DNA of 64,000 nt from Cymodocea nodosa (taxonomy: Eukaryota; Streptophyta; Magnoliopsida; Alismatales; Cymodoceaceae). Numbering within the stretch: the stretch's first letter is position 1; each line of letters opens with the position of its first letter. The stretch spans positions 1,867,501-1,931,500 of the forward strand of contig CM072339.1 in assembly GCA_036874045.1 (NCBI GenBank), written 5' to 3'. A model generated the notes under the pieces. It was not told where the DNA came from, searched no databases, and saw only the letters and a list, made by a program, of their open reading frames with translations. The position numbers and the translations under genes were made by a program. Positions 13,420 to 25,381 of this stretch are shown piece by piece.

Positions 13420-14831
13420 TTAAATAGTCCTTCTATCCCACATTGCCATCATCATATCCTCACGCATCTTATCAGCTAATTCTTTTTGTTGTTCTTGACT
13501 CGTTCCAACCTGTGAATGTCCATCCATATGCACTTCTCCTGTTGGTTGTATATCATCAGTAATATTTAATTCTTCTAACTCATCTTGCAAATCTTCAAGT
13601 AAATCTTCTTTATCAGCCAATCGAATGAAATTGTGAAGTAAAAAACATGCGATCACAATCTTCACTTGTGTTTCATATGGATATGGCATCTGACCTCGTA
13701 AGATTGAAAAACGATGTTTCACAACTCCAAATGTACGCTCAATGACTGTTCTTAGTTGTGAATGCCTGTAGTTAAAGTTTTCTACAGCATTACTAGGAAG
13801 TCTATCATTAACATAATCAGATAAATGATAGCGTACACCTCGAAATGGGCAAATATACTCTAGTCGATTGGGATATCCAGCATCTACCAAGTAAAACTTA
13901 CCTATAGAAGAATAGAAATTAGTATGATAATGTGCATATTACTTGAAAATATACTAATTGCATTTACCTGGAGGAACTTTGAAACCATTAGGTCTACTAA
14001 TTGCATCTTGAAGGATACGAGCATCAGCTGCTGATCCTTCCCAACCAGCTAAAATATATGTAAATCTCATATCAAAATTATATGCTGCTATCACATTTTG
14101 AGACAATTCACCTTTCATATTTCTAAATCTAGTTGTTTCTTGTCCAAAAATAGTTGCTTTGATATGAGTACCATCAATAGCTCCAATGCAATCCTATACA
14201 CATTAAACATCATTTAATCTTATTCCTTAAATAAGATAAAAACTACAAGGACATTACAAAAGTGAATATATACCTTAAAATATGGATAAACATTTACATC
14301 ATCTGCAATTCTACTTGGTGTTGAAGATGAAGATCTTGCTATAAGCACATGATGTAGACGTATTATAGCATTTAATATTTCATTAAAGTATTTGCTAACA
14401 CTCCAACTTGAACGACTAAATCGCTCAACTGTTACTCCATACCTTTGATTTTGCCCTACTGTGACAAGGAACATGGCAAATTTCTCTTCTACACTAATGT
14501 TGTCGGTATCAGCAATAACTCCTTCATTTCTCATTAAAGAACAAAAACTTTTAAACACACTTTGACTCATTCTATAAATCTTCCGACAATTGTAAGCTTG
14601 ATGAGGTTGACAAGAATCTAGTAATCTCTTAATGTAATCTGCACCTTCTTTACTATATATACGACTTATGTTATTGTATAGTAATAGTGACGTACTTGCC
14701 ATTTTTGCTAAAATTGTCCATGACATTAATAGACGCAGTCGCCTTCTTCTAGCCACTTCTTCTTCATCCAGTATGAATGAAATTGCATTATCAACTGTAG
14801 TAGTAAACATGTCACTGGGATTCATCCTCAC
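13420..14831 (-). CDS. Harbinger transposase, DDE_Tnp_4 / HARBI1-like, 421 residues
   Basis: Three exons join in phase with GT-AG borders: 14831-14274, 14193-13968 and 13901-13420, giving 1266 bp with no internal stop. The catalytic triad of the family is visible: first Asp in GAIDGTHIKA (about residue 193), second Asp in YLVDAGYPNR (about 268), and Glu in TVIERTFGVVKHRF (about 316). The N-terminal third holds the helical DNA-binding part, including RKIYRMSQSVF. The C-terminus is acidic (DLLEDLQDELEEL), and the same segment is retained in the 604-bp derivative. The enzyme would cut the element's terminal repeats and insert at TTA-like targets, normally together with the Myb-like partner. No damage is seen, so it may be functional. 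Confidence 0.88.
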
Positions 14832-15210
14832 CTACAAAATAACAAGAATATTACGAATTTACCATTTCACATTTCAATATATAAAAGACATTTCACATTT
14901 TTAAGAAAATAAAAGACATTTCACATTTTTAAGAAAATAAAAGACATTCGATGTTTCAACTAATAAAAAGCATTTTACATTTCATAATGATAAGTCATTT
15001 CACATTTCAATATATAATATCCATTTTACATTTCATCCATATATGACCTTCCACAAAAAGATTTCATCCATAAAAGATTACATTCACGAAAACACTTCAT
15101 AAACACAAGAAGTTCAAGATTGGAAAGAAAGTGAATTCATGCACAAAACAAACATTTCATCCATTGTAACCATATGCTCACTTCCTAAACCTCAACCATC
15201 CATAACGCAT

Positions 15211-16212
15211 TTATGCTGGTAAACTTAAGAACATTTTACAAAATTTTGGCTTTTGGAATAACTCCATAGTTTCATATTGTTCTTCTGTAGAAAGACCTTC
15301 AATCTGAAGTAACGCTGCAACAGCATGATCTAAATAGTTTTTAGTCTTTTCTTTAATATCAACCAACCTTTCCTGTACTTCAACTAATTTTTTTTGTGTA
15401 TCAACCAACTCTTTAAATTGTTCGTTCTGTGTAGCTTGATTTTGTTGATCTATTTCACACATATGCATAATGACTTTTGATGCATCTTTAAATGAATCTG
15501 CTATAATTTGATGAGACACTGCATGAGGTCTTGCTCGTCTCTTCTTCTTCTCAATTGCCACCCTTGAACTTCCTCCTGATGAAGGAGGTAAATTAGAATC
15601 CATGTCCATTGTTTCCTGAGTGGTATTGAAAGTGTTCATTTCCACATCCTACGTGTTTGGTACAAACTCTATCTCATCACCTTGTTTAGCCATATTCCCA
15701 GTGGCCATAATACCTTCAAATATTTGTTGCAATTGCTCAAATATCAAGCATGGTTTGACTTTGTAGCTTTCACACTCTGGATGTGCCTATAAAAAGAAAA
15801 TTGTAGTCAAATGAAAAAAGATAAAGATTACAATATTTTATAAGTCATAAGTGATTAAAAATTTAACCTTAACGAACTCTTTCCAAATCTCATCATCAAT
15901 GTCAGTGTAACCTTGGATGAAATTCCAACCCCATCCACTCTGGTTGGCAATTTTGGAGTAATTTCGATACATTAGTTGCCAAGTTTTTAAGCGACTTTCT
16001 ACATTCTTCCTTGTGATACCTGTGTTTCTTCTAGTATTGTATTTTTCAATTACTTCATCCCAAGTGCTACCTTTGATTTTTCCATCATGAGTTTTCTTAT
16101 TTCCTTCATTCAATACTTCTGCTAAAATATCTAAGAAATACGCATCTGCTTCAACATTCCAACTAATGTAACTTCTACCTCTACTTGTCCTTCCCTTATC
16201 AGGAGTACTCAT
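15211..16212 (-). pseudogene. Harbinger Myb/SANT-like second gene with one stop codon
   Basis: Exon 1 (16212-15868, 115 codons) starts with MSTPDKGRTSRGRSYISWN and forms a Myb/SANT-like DNA-binding domain of the plant transposon type (Myb_DNA-bind_3): W in YISWN, KGSTWDEVI, GITRKNVESRLKTWQ and SGWGWN. Exon 2 begins at 15786 in the same phase (AHPECESYK) and runs to 15211, with a coiled-coil-like part rich in Gln/Lys/Glu (LVDTQKKLVEVQERLVDIKE). In-frame stop TAG lies at 15649-15651, between FVPNT and DVEMNTF. This could be a real defect or a sequence error, or an alternative intron might skip it. In known Harbinger elements this protein binds the subterminal DNA and helps bring the transposase into the nucleus. 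Confidence 0.75.
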
Positions 16213-17499
16213 TTTCTACACAAGCACAGTTTCAACAACTACAATAAAACATATGGAATAACAACAATAATAAAAATATTCATATGCATTTGCAAATACC
16301 ATTACATTCATATTTTTGTCAAAATCATATAAGAGAATTGCAAAAGTAAAAACAAAGTAAAACAATTAATCATTGGACATGCTACACACGTCATGTAAAA
16401 TGAAATTTGTGGGAGTTCTACACAAAAGATTGGTCAAATCTTCTATGTGATGTTTCACAAAGGTTTAATTGATTCTTATAACTAATGTGCATCTATTGAA
16501 CAAAGTGACATTTGAAACTCATAACATGAAGGAAGAAAATAGTATTATAAACTATTTATAATGGAAACAAATGTTCGACTAGAATTTTTTTTCCCAGATC
16601 TCAAAGCTGCATAACAAAATAAAATCCAAACTCTTGCAAAGGTGGTAGTTAAGAATACCCAGCTATCAAGCAATGTTTCATATTTCTCACACATACTACA
16701 GATTCCATAAATTAATGCTACTTTCAATCATCAATGAAAATTAGATATAATAAATTAGCATCAAATGTACAAATCCAGCAAATAAGAAAAGGACCTACTT
16801 GCTTATGAAATAACTTCACAAATGTAAAAAGTATAGGTGAAAATCATGAATGTTGGGATTAAAATTTGTAACATGTGCAATAAAACCATTTTGCAAGTAA
16901 ATTTACAAATTTTCATATTAACGAATCAAAACTAAGTTAACCATTCACAAGATAAAAGGCTACCAATCAAAAGAGAAATTTTGATTACATATTCTAGGTA
17001 GCAGTATAATTATGCAAAAAGGTGTATGCTGAAGAATAGAGCATGGAGTCGGTAAGTCATTAAAAATGTGGCTGATAACTCATACGCTGTCTTGAAAGTA
17101 ACTTTTTAATTGATTTGTTCCAAGGGAAAATTGACCTACAAAATATATGTAATACTAGTTCAGAAGTATAGAGAAACTTACCAACTCAAGAAGACGTTTT
17201 TTAGCATCAACTTGTTGCTGGCTCAAGCAAACATCACCATTAGCAGATCCCTTAGTTAACAACAACAATCTATTTGGATTTTCACCAGTCAAACATGACA
17301 GAGTCAACACTTTCTTTCCACTTAAACATGTTTGACTAGTATTATAAACATGAGATCTGGTTTATTACCTTCGTGCATCAGTAAAGCATGCAATAAAATT
17401 GGGGAAAAAAATATTCATCCATCGCACTCGTGTATCAGATGCTATTATAGTGCAAAAAACAACGGCACTTCGAGTTTATTGAAAGTGAATAAAGATTTG

Positions 17500-17900
17500 T
17501 ATCTTTAGGCCAAACCTATTGGGTGGGCAACGACGGGCGACAACAGCTTCGAGCGACAGCGGCAGCTTCGGGTGATAGTGGAGGCTTCAGGTGACAACGG
17601 CGGCTTCAGGCGACAGCGAGGGCAGGGGTGGTTTCGGTGTGAGGAGGTTTCGACAGTGCTACGCGTAGGAGGCTTCCGTGAGGGTGAGCAGTGAGCGCAA
17701 GTGCCAGTGCGAGTACGACGACGACTGTGAGGGCGAGTGCGAGCGGCAAGCGTGACGACGAGCACAAGTGCGAGTGCGACGGCAATGGCGAGCGTGAGGG
17801 AGGGTGAGTGCGTGCGCGAGAGGGTGAAAATCGCATGCCCTCTGGGCGAAAATCGCGTGCGCGAGGGTGGGAAAATTTGAGCCGGAAATGAAAATTGAAT
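17500..17900 (-). repeat. GC-rich, CpG-rich zone with 19-bp tandem repeats
   Basis: This zone is strikingly GC- and CpG-rich against the AT-rich rest of the element. From 17537 to 17610 it holds four units of about 19 bp close to GTGACAACGGCGGCTTCAG, and further on it is full of GCGAGTGCGAG-like words. It lies upstream of the Myb-like gene in that gene's orientation, so it could be its promoter or 5' leader. A frame is open on the minus strand, but its translation is low-complexity and probably not a protein. Confidence 0.6.
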
Positions 17901-18028
17901 CTTTTATATGGACGGAAATGTGTAGAATTCATTTCCGTCAATTTACATGCACACTAACAAATTACAAAAGGAAAGTTTGAATTTTAATTTCATTTACATG
18001 AATTTCGGTGTGTACTAACCCACCCTTA

Positions 18029-19428
18029 GACTCACTTTTAAGAATAAATATAAAAATCAACTTGTAGTCGTATTATAATTTAAAAGTGTAGGTGCGATGC
18101 ACGTGACACAGGAATGTATTAATCGTTACCTAAACAATTGGTATTTTCACTTAAAATTGAAGTACTACTTTCTAAAATCTCACCATGCATGGTTCAACAT
18201 CTGTTTAGGTTGTAACTAAAACTGAGAGCTTTGGATGATCATTCGAGATCTACCGTCTGGTCTAAGTTTCTGCTTCCAACCATAAGTCATCACCCATCAA
18301 CCCTAGTTAAGTGAGAGAAACAAAATTAGTTCAAGAATTGAATGGGAATTAATTATATACAACTTATACAATATCCTGAGCACAACTTACCGATAGCCCT
18401 ACACCAAGGGTCAACAACATCTAGGCTCTTGCAACCACAAGGTTCAAAGCTCGATAGATTCATGCAAACATTACCAATCATGGTCCTTAATACCATGCAG
18501 CCTACCAGCAAGCCCCTCCCTCCATTGCCTATACTCAATGAATGAGAGACCACATCTGTAGTATATATGGAGTAGGAGGTTGTCCGTTCTAGGTGCCACA
18601 AGTGATCACCTTATTATAAGTCATAGCAAATAAAGTAGCATATATATATATATATATATAGTAGGGATGTAAATGGGTTAGGCATGAGATAGTTATAAGC
18701 TTACCTGTACACTTATCTTACTGAACTCGTAGGTAAAGAGATGGGTAATATCCGTAGATCGAACAGCATATTAACCTACAAGTACTATACTCTATGTTAC
18801 CAATACTAAAAGGAAAGTCTAGTGAGTGATAAAGGATGTCCTTGTTCTCTATCTACACCAATTGTCTTCCAATATGTGGCAGCCAGTCTACAATCATATA
18901 CAATTATGCATTAATGTTGTAATGTTATTGATAATACAAGGAATGAAACAGGATCATTTTGATGCGGCATGTAATACCGTAGTTTTGACAATGGAAGATC
19001 TCTTTTCATCTTTCCCAGACACATTATATCTTACCAGACAATGAAGCAAGCTAGCTAGGGTTCCCACTTTTTATTTAATTTCACCCCAACTGCTGCATCT
19101 AAGAATCATCAAATAAACAAAATAAAGGCAAACTTCACATAAAAGGCAATACATACATAAATATACATACATCCACACTTGTTTGTTTGTGGAGATCAAC
19201 ATTAAAACAAGTTATATAACCGGGAGGAAATAAGACCATGCCATCAAACTTCACAAGGCACGCAAGACAAGCCAAGCAGCATACACTTAACCCATGCATA
19301 TGCGTACGTACGTACGTACAACAGGTGCTGGAAACGCACATAGACGTCTTTATTCATTCATGTCGACAAGCGACACGGGTGATCAGGGAGCAAGCGAGAG
19401 CACACGTGACCAGAGAGATGGAAGAGTA
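18029..19428. other. Intergenic DNA between Harbinger and the WRKY gene
   Basis: No supported gene. An (AT)n tract lies at 18640-18660. Immediately after it comes TAGGGATGTAAATGGGTTAG, which resembles the left end of common plant hAT-type repeats, but I find no matching right end. The last few hundred bases are probably the 3' untranslated region of the minus-strand WRKY gene. Confidence 0.4.
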
Positions 19429-22400
19429 CTAGAACCCGGTGAGGAAGTGGAGCTGCTTCAGGAGCGGGGCAAGCGTTTCCATGAGCTTCTCGTAGGGGTG
19501 GTTGTGGACTCCCTCGTACGTGGTCACCACCATGCTCGTGTCCTTCGCCAGACGCTGGACCTGCTTCTTCACCTCGCACGTTGGGTGCGTGCAACGGTAG
19601 TAGCTCCTTTGTATATCCCATATACACGTGCGCACGTGCGACATCCGTCCATCGTCAAATAAATTAAACCCAAGTATATAACGATCATCTGGCATGCATG
19701 TATATCCAACAACAGAAAAAAGGAAAAACAATAATAAACCTAAATACGTACTGAGGAAATAATTCCCTCGTCGAGCTTATATTACTTGACGACTACATTG
19801 TTTTCTTTTCCTATCAACTTATAATTCATGAAGCTTTTTGTTTCCTCCAGTATTATACACTTCAATCGTTCCATACCTTTCCTTTTTTTCTATACTTTTA
19901 TGACGTACTTAGAATATCTCTCATACCGCGCGCATGGTTCAAGGGCTTCTATCTCTTTTAATAGTGCCCACCTCGTACGTACCCTAGCTTGGTGAACACA
20001 GTACTCAGACAAAGAAGAAGGTCCTCCATGGTTCTAGCCATTGAGTGGTGCCATGATTACCAGCGAACGTACAACAATATTCGCTTGAGTTAGGGATATA
20101 TATGGGTCAGGTTTGATCAAGATATGGATGAATCTATAACCTAATCTAAATTATTTAGGTTTGAAAATTTGAAAACCATTCTTGATTCAACTTCACTTTA
20201 GAATTAATTAAACCAGTCCAACCTATAAATTTTGGGTTGGATTGAGTCAATTCTTGGTTTTTAATATGTATGTACATGATAAAAATGGCAATGGTATTAT
20301 TACTTATTGCAATCGTACATTAACGTCTGAAATAGATGATATGTTATTTATTCCCATCTTCTAAGTTCTAATATGGAATTTTCTCTAATTACAAAACATA
20401 CAATGTTAATTTGCAAGGAGATGGTGAAGATATGTCCTCACAAATAACTAATGAAGGTTTAGTGAAAATAATGTCCTCACTGTTTCTCAACAAATATCAT
20501 GTAATATGTGTCTAACGTGGTGGCCATGGCATTGGTGAAGACATCCTTGCTAGTGACGTGTGAACAACGAAAACAAAATGTTTTCGTTATGATCTCTTTG
20601 TCTTTGTTAGGTATCAACATCTTATCGAGCCATCCATGTCCTTCCTATTCCTCTTGTCTTCTACCCCCTCTCATTCATTCACCTCCACAAGATCTTGCTA
20701 TCTCTCCCACTCCCTCCTACTCATCCTCCTCTCCCGTCACTAACCATCACTCTCCCATGTGGAAAGACCCACATCAGAGAATATAGAAATAGTATTTAAA
20801 GTAATCTATGATAAAACCTTCCATTTATTATCAATTGGTTTTGAAGTAGAATGCTTCACGTAATATCAAAGTAGATTTATATATATCCACACGTAAGGCA
20901 TCTATAAGTTTAATATAAGTTACGAGGGAGAGTTTAAAGAGTCTCATATCAAAAATATAAAGATAAGACCCATACTAATATATGATAAAAGCCTCTACTT
21001 ATTATTAGTTGATTTTGAAATAGAATATTTCACATCACCACTTCCTCTCAACCTCTTCCCCCATCCTCCGTGCAACAATTGTGCCACCACCTAGAGTGGA
21101 CCTTGGTCATCACTCTTTGAGTATCACTATGCTTGGTCATTGGTCCTTAGACCATTGTTTTAACCCATTTAATGTCAACCTGAACTTTACTTATTTGCTA
21201 AATGTGTTTGAAATCCCAATACAAATTCAACTCGTTTAAAAATGGTTTGACCTATTTATGAACTTAAATAAGTTGCCCATGTAATCCAACCTACTTAAGT
21301 CATTGGCATTTAACCCATTTATGTTAAATATATATTAAACATACAGAAGTTTCTTATACAGATTAGCAGGCCATGATAATTGAGTTACACATGCTCATTC
21401 TCAAATTAAAACCATTTAATTAGTGGGTGGAACGAGTCAACTCAATTATGACTCTAATCCATATAATCCGAATCCTGACCTATTAATTTGTTAAATAGGT
21501 TGGACCAATTGGGCATGCAGGTCCTGACCCATTTTTGCCAAAACCCTAATAAGGCCCTAAATTGATGTTCCTTCTAGGATAATTATTTCTTTCTTCTATA
21601 AAACATAAGCATTACAAAGGATATATGTTACATATGGAACCATGAAAGATCTAAAAGGATTCCTATTGTTCTATGTTCCACTAAAAAGATAAATAATCTC
21701 CGGCCATCTCTAGATCGTTAATTTTGGAATGATTTAGTGGTTTTCACACTAAATGGCATCATTAACCCTTTAAAGGTGATAACTTTCGGCTCTGATGCAC
21801 GATCCATGAAACTTGTTTTTAGAAGAAAATAAGACCTCACAAATAACAAAGTTGAAGTCAACAACGACAGATTAAAAAAGAGAACGGTTCATATCAGTGA
21901 TTTTTTCACAAGAGCGCAATGGAAAACCTGCTTTTTAAAAGTTTTGATAGAAATGTATTAATATTAATATTATTTAATTAGAAACAATTATATATATATA
22001 TATATTAATTGCATGTATAATTTAATTTATAATATTAATTAATAGCATGGGGCCGAGATGTGGAACAGGCAATGTCTGGACTTGGGATTATTTATTTAAA
22101 CAAATCTATACTTGTCTTCGTTCTTCATCACTCGTTTAAACCTATATCTCTAAAGTATAAATATACTATATTATTATTTATGAGTTTTTAGTGGAAGATT
22201 GTTTTTAACAGTAGACTTTAGAAACTTATTAAATAACATGCAACGTGTGGAATCTAATCGATATGACACCTGCTTTTTCATATGCTCTTTCAAAAATCTC
22301 ATATTTATTATTTAATAAGTAATTTTTTCCTCTTCAAATTAACGTAATTAATATCTTACTGCTATTTAATTAACTATGTCCATGATGATTCTTTAAATAA

Positions 22401-23018
22401 TGCCTAAATCATATTATTATCCTCTCTCCTTCTTTGCATTTATATCTATATATACGGCCATGTCAAATTTGATTCTTCTCTCTCCCTTTCGTTGGATATC
22501 ATTCTTTCTATCTATACACTAGTTGTCTGCAGATTTTCTTGCTCGGCATCGATCACAATAAGAAGAATATATGATGTTCACAACCAGGAGATCGAGGAAA
22601 ATGTTTTTACTGTAATGCAAACATATATATATAACATATACCTGGGATAGATGCTGTTCTTGACGGCCTTCTGGCCATACTTCCTCCAACGATACCCATC
22701 GTCAAGAACATCGTCGACGCTCTTCGTCTGAAAGGCGAACCTGGGCTTCGCAGTCTTCTTCATCGCTCTCCCTCCACACTTTCCTTTGTAAACCTCCTTC
22801 CCTACAGCTCCTCCTCCTCCTCCTCGTACGCCATGCTCGAGTCGGACCCGTTCCTGGGTCGTCGTCGACGATGGCTGCTCGTGCGCTGGCTTCTCCCACG
22901 CTCCTAGTCCTCCCGACAGAAACAGCGCCATCCAGTCGACCGCCGGAGAAGAAGAAGGTCCTGGCGGGGAGGTGGAGATGGATGAGGACGGAAGCAACGG
23001 TGTACCGAAGGCATCCAT
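19429..23018 (-). CDS. WRKY transcription factor, group IIc, 184 residues
   Basis: Two exons (23018-22642 and 19606-19429) join in phase across a 3.0 kb intron. The WRKYGQK heptapeptide is at residues 111-117, preceded by [10 protein letters not shown] and DDVLDDGYR. The zinc ligands follow as C-X4-C-X23-H-X-H (C131 and C136, then HNH in GVHNHP). The intron splits the Arg codon before SYYRC, the classical WRKY intron position. The sequence around the domain matches the group IIc set of Arabidopsis WRKY24/43/56/75. The N-terminal region is short, Ser/Pro-rich and Gly-rich. The protein should bind W-boxes (TTGAC core) in the nucleus; the exact orthologue and process are not settled by sequence alone. 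The start at 23018 is the first ATG after the AG-repeat leader in this frame; one ATG in the same frame lies further up, at 23156. Confidence 0.92.
20091..21548. mobile_element. Probable degenerate hAT-type repeat in the WRKY intron
   Basis: The left side reads TAGGGATATATATGGGTCAG, and the right side, reversed, TAGGGTTTTGGC followed by AAAAATGGGTCAGG, so both ends share TAGGG and ATGGGTCAGG. Subterminal parts carry many GACCYATTTA and GGGTT-like words, as in common plant hAT-derived repeats. I see no matching 8-bp flanks, so the copy is old, truncated or composite. No transposase frame is present. It fills nearly half of the WRKY intron. Confidence 0.45.
20809..21035. repeat. Two diverged direct copies, about 174 bp apart
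   Basis: The segment starting ATGATAAAACCTTCC near 20809 recurs near 20983 as ATGATAAAAGCCTCT, each followed by matching words (TTATTATCAATTGGTTTTGA and TTATTATTAGTTGATTTTGA) and ending in AGAATRYTTCAC. The copies differ at many sites. A word resembling the common plant GTCYCAYATCRAAAA motif lies between them (near 20941). Confidence 0.5.
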
Positions 23019-23110
23019 ATCGGTACGTACAATCCCACACCGGAAGGAGGAAGAGGTGCAAGTGCCTGCCGCCCTTTTAAAGTGGAGAGGAGGAAGAGGT
23101 TGAAGGTTGT

Positions 23111-23140
<30 letters not shown>
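23111..23140. repeat. AG microsatellite in the WRKY 5' region
   Basis: A run of about 14 AG units lies roughly 95 bp upstream of the WRKY start codon. On the coding (minus) strand it reads as CT, a frequent composition of plant leaders. Confidence 0.8.
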
Positions 23141-23141
<1 letters not shown>

Positions 23142-23465
23142 CCATCTAATTTTCAACCACCTTGTCGTTGTAGCTCAACTGCCCTGCCCGCTCAAGCTTG
23201 ACCGTGCATGATCAGTTGCTTACCTCACCCACTGATATAAATATTCGTTATTTTTTATACTAAGAATTTAAGAAATATAAATTTGAATATACGTCGATGA
23301 CATGTATTGCCATACACGTGTTAATATAAATATTCGCTGTCGCATGCATTCCATGCATGCATGCAGGCGTGCACCAACGCATACGACTACGTATGTCACT
23401 CGGGAGTATCGAATTTTCACGATCAATTTAAGCAATCGAAATATAATAGTTGATTATTAGTAAGA

Positions 23466-23824
23466 CAGTATTCGTAATTTTTATCAACATTTAGATTTTG
23501 ATAAATAAAAAAATCTCTATTTTTTTGGTAATTACAGTTTTTTATTAAAATTTTATTGTCATTATCAAAAAATAACGATTTTTTTTATTTATCAAATTTA
23601 ACAAAAACTACCATTATCGATAATAGTTTTTTTTTGTAATAAAATAGTGTTTTTTATTATTATCAATATTTAAATTTTAATAAATAAAAAATCACCACGT
23701 TTTGATAATGATAGTTTCTATTAAAATTTAAATTTTAACAAATAAAAAATCACTGTTTTTTGATAATGATAAGTTTTATAGTCACCAAGATTCAAATATT
23801 GTTAAAAACTAACTACGAATATCA
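23466..23824. mobile_element. Fold-back, MITE-like repeat (about 360 bp)
   Basis: The left end (ATTCGTAATTTTTATCAACA) and the reversed right end (ATTCGTAGTTAGTTTTTAAC, then AATATTTGAATCTT) form an inverted pair of about 40 bp. Between them a unit of the type TTTGATAATGATAGTTT followed by AAATAAAAAATCAC recurs three times or more, so the whole can fold on itself. No coding capacity. Target duplications are not clear, so I cannot assign a superfamily. Confidence 0.5.
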
Positions 23825-25381
23825 TTACTTCTGCTCAATTGAGATATTACAGTTGGTTAAATACAAAAAATATTGTCATTATTAAAACAATGTTCACTGG
23901 GAAGTGAACTAGAACGGTGCATTTCACACATGAATTTGATTTTGCTCCCACGAATTCTAAGTTGAGAAGAAAAAAAGAAAGAAAAAAAAAACATTTTCCA
24001 CGTCAGGCATGAATTTTAAAATAAAGTATATTCTTTTTGAAAAATAACAAATAATTATTTAATTACCGAAATCTAAGAAAATTCCACTTTTATTCAATGC
24101 ACCTCAGGTGATCATAAGCTAACTTGTACGTACAAAATCTCACATCCATAAAAAAGACAGAAAACTTGTCGGAGACCTTTCATTTAATATTAAAACTTAG
24201 TTCAACGTTAATATAAATACAAAAGTTATCGTTATTGAAAACACCATATCAACTCTTTTGCCCAGCTGCTAACCACTTCCAGCGACCTTCTTTTGTAACA
24301 TGAAGATGAGCTAATTGCCAATAATTTAATTACAGGAAACAAACATGATTTTTCCAACTTCGTGAATGAACAAGAGTGTGTACACCTTTTCGATACATAC
24401 GACTTTACAAATTATCTTTTAAAATAGGAATTTTTATATTTATCAAGTTTTCAAATCTTACTAAGAATTTCTAATATGGTCGTTCTTAATTAATTAAATA
24501 AATTATTGTAATCGATTTTTACTTAACTAATTAAATCTCTCATCCTCAGGTGAGATAAATTGTTAAGTATTTATTTAACTTTAATGTAAACATATAAATT
24601 GAGTTGTACCCAATCATGTCTCATCGATCTGATACAATCAAACTATATTATTAATCACTATTCGTGGTATATTTTAGCTACAATGCAGTTAATCAATAGC
24701 TACTTTTCTTAGGAAATCGAACGTCTAATTTTCTATTTTAGATATTTATTTTAGCATACGACCTAATACAACTTAGTACGGTCAAATTATGTCCTTAACT
24801 AGTACGACACAAATAAACGTAAACTATAAGTTACGCTTAGGTTATTTTTTATCATCCATGACACGTCACAACATAACATAAATAGTAATTGACCCTGTCA
24901 ACGTAACACAATCCATTGATATTTATATTTTTTAAGTTACGTTAAACTATCATATGATGAAAGCATACTATGTTAGTGAATAGTATTTATAAAAATTATA
25001 TATCAAAATCGTTTACAAAATTTGTGTTGTATTTATTTTAATATATTAAATTATAAAATTAATATATTGAACCTATGGAACCTAAAAATTTGTATTAAAT
25101 TTAATACATTGCTTATAAAAGATATGTCAATTTATAAATTGAATATATTAATTTACGTAAAACAAGTACGATAGAAATTTATCATTCACTAATGCGACAG
25201 GAGCGGATCGCTCACCTCAGCCCTCGGCGTGACCCCAACACGAGCACGAGCACGATCCCTATTATTTATCTCACTTTATTCATTTATTAAATGAAATGTT
25301 TTTTTTTTTTTTTTTATGTGTAAAAAAAAGCATGCTTGTGCCTTGCCCTTCCAAGCGCATGGTGAGCGGTGGACCTCAAGC
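23825..25381. other. AT-rich spacer upstream of the PPR gene
   Basis: No gene seen. Very AT-rich apart from a short GC-rich patch near 25200-25255 and a poly-T run at about 25297-25313 just before the PPR gene. The last few hundred bases should hold its promoter, but no single TATA box stands out. Confidence 0.4.

Larger units (their letters stand above)
11641..18025 (-). mobile_element. PIF/Harbinger DNA transposon, near complete (6385 bp)
   Basis: The left end reads GGGGCTATTAGTACATGTCA and the right end, reversed, GGGTGGGTTAGTACACACCG, so TTAGTACA sits in both terminal repeats. TTA duplications flank the element at 11638-11640 and 18026-18028. Inside are the two genes expected for the superfamily, both on the minus strand: a DDE_Tnp_4/HARBI1-like transposase (13420-14831) and a Myb/SANT-like partner gene (15211-16212). 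Extra content includes a hairpin minisatellite near the left end (12345-13075) and a GC-rich leader-like zone near the right end (17500-17900). The transposase is uninterrupted while the Myb-like gene has one in-frame stop. The shared TTAGTRCA ends and transposase tail link it to the 604-bp derivative at 4728-5331. Confidence 0.92.

Noticed and set aside
17606-17941. 111-codon minus-strand frame near the right end of the Harbinger element
   Set aside because: The translation is low-complexity (Val/Leu/Ala and Arg/Ser runs) and follows from the CpG-rich repeats; more likely a leader or promoter.
18661-18830. TAGGGATGTAAATGGGTTAG as the start of a hAT repeat
   Set aside because: No matching right end or 8-bp flanks were found, so I do not call an element.
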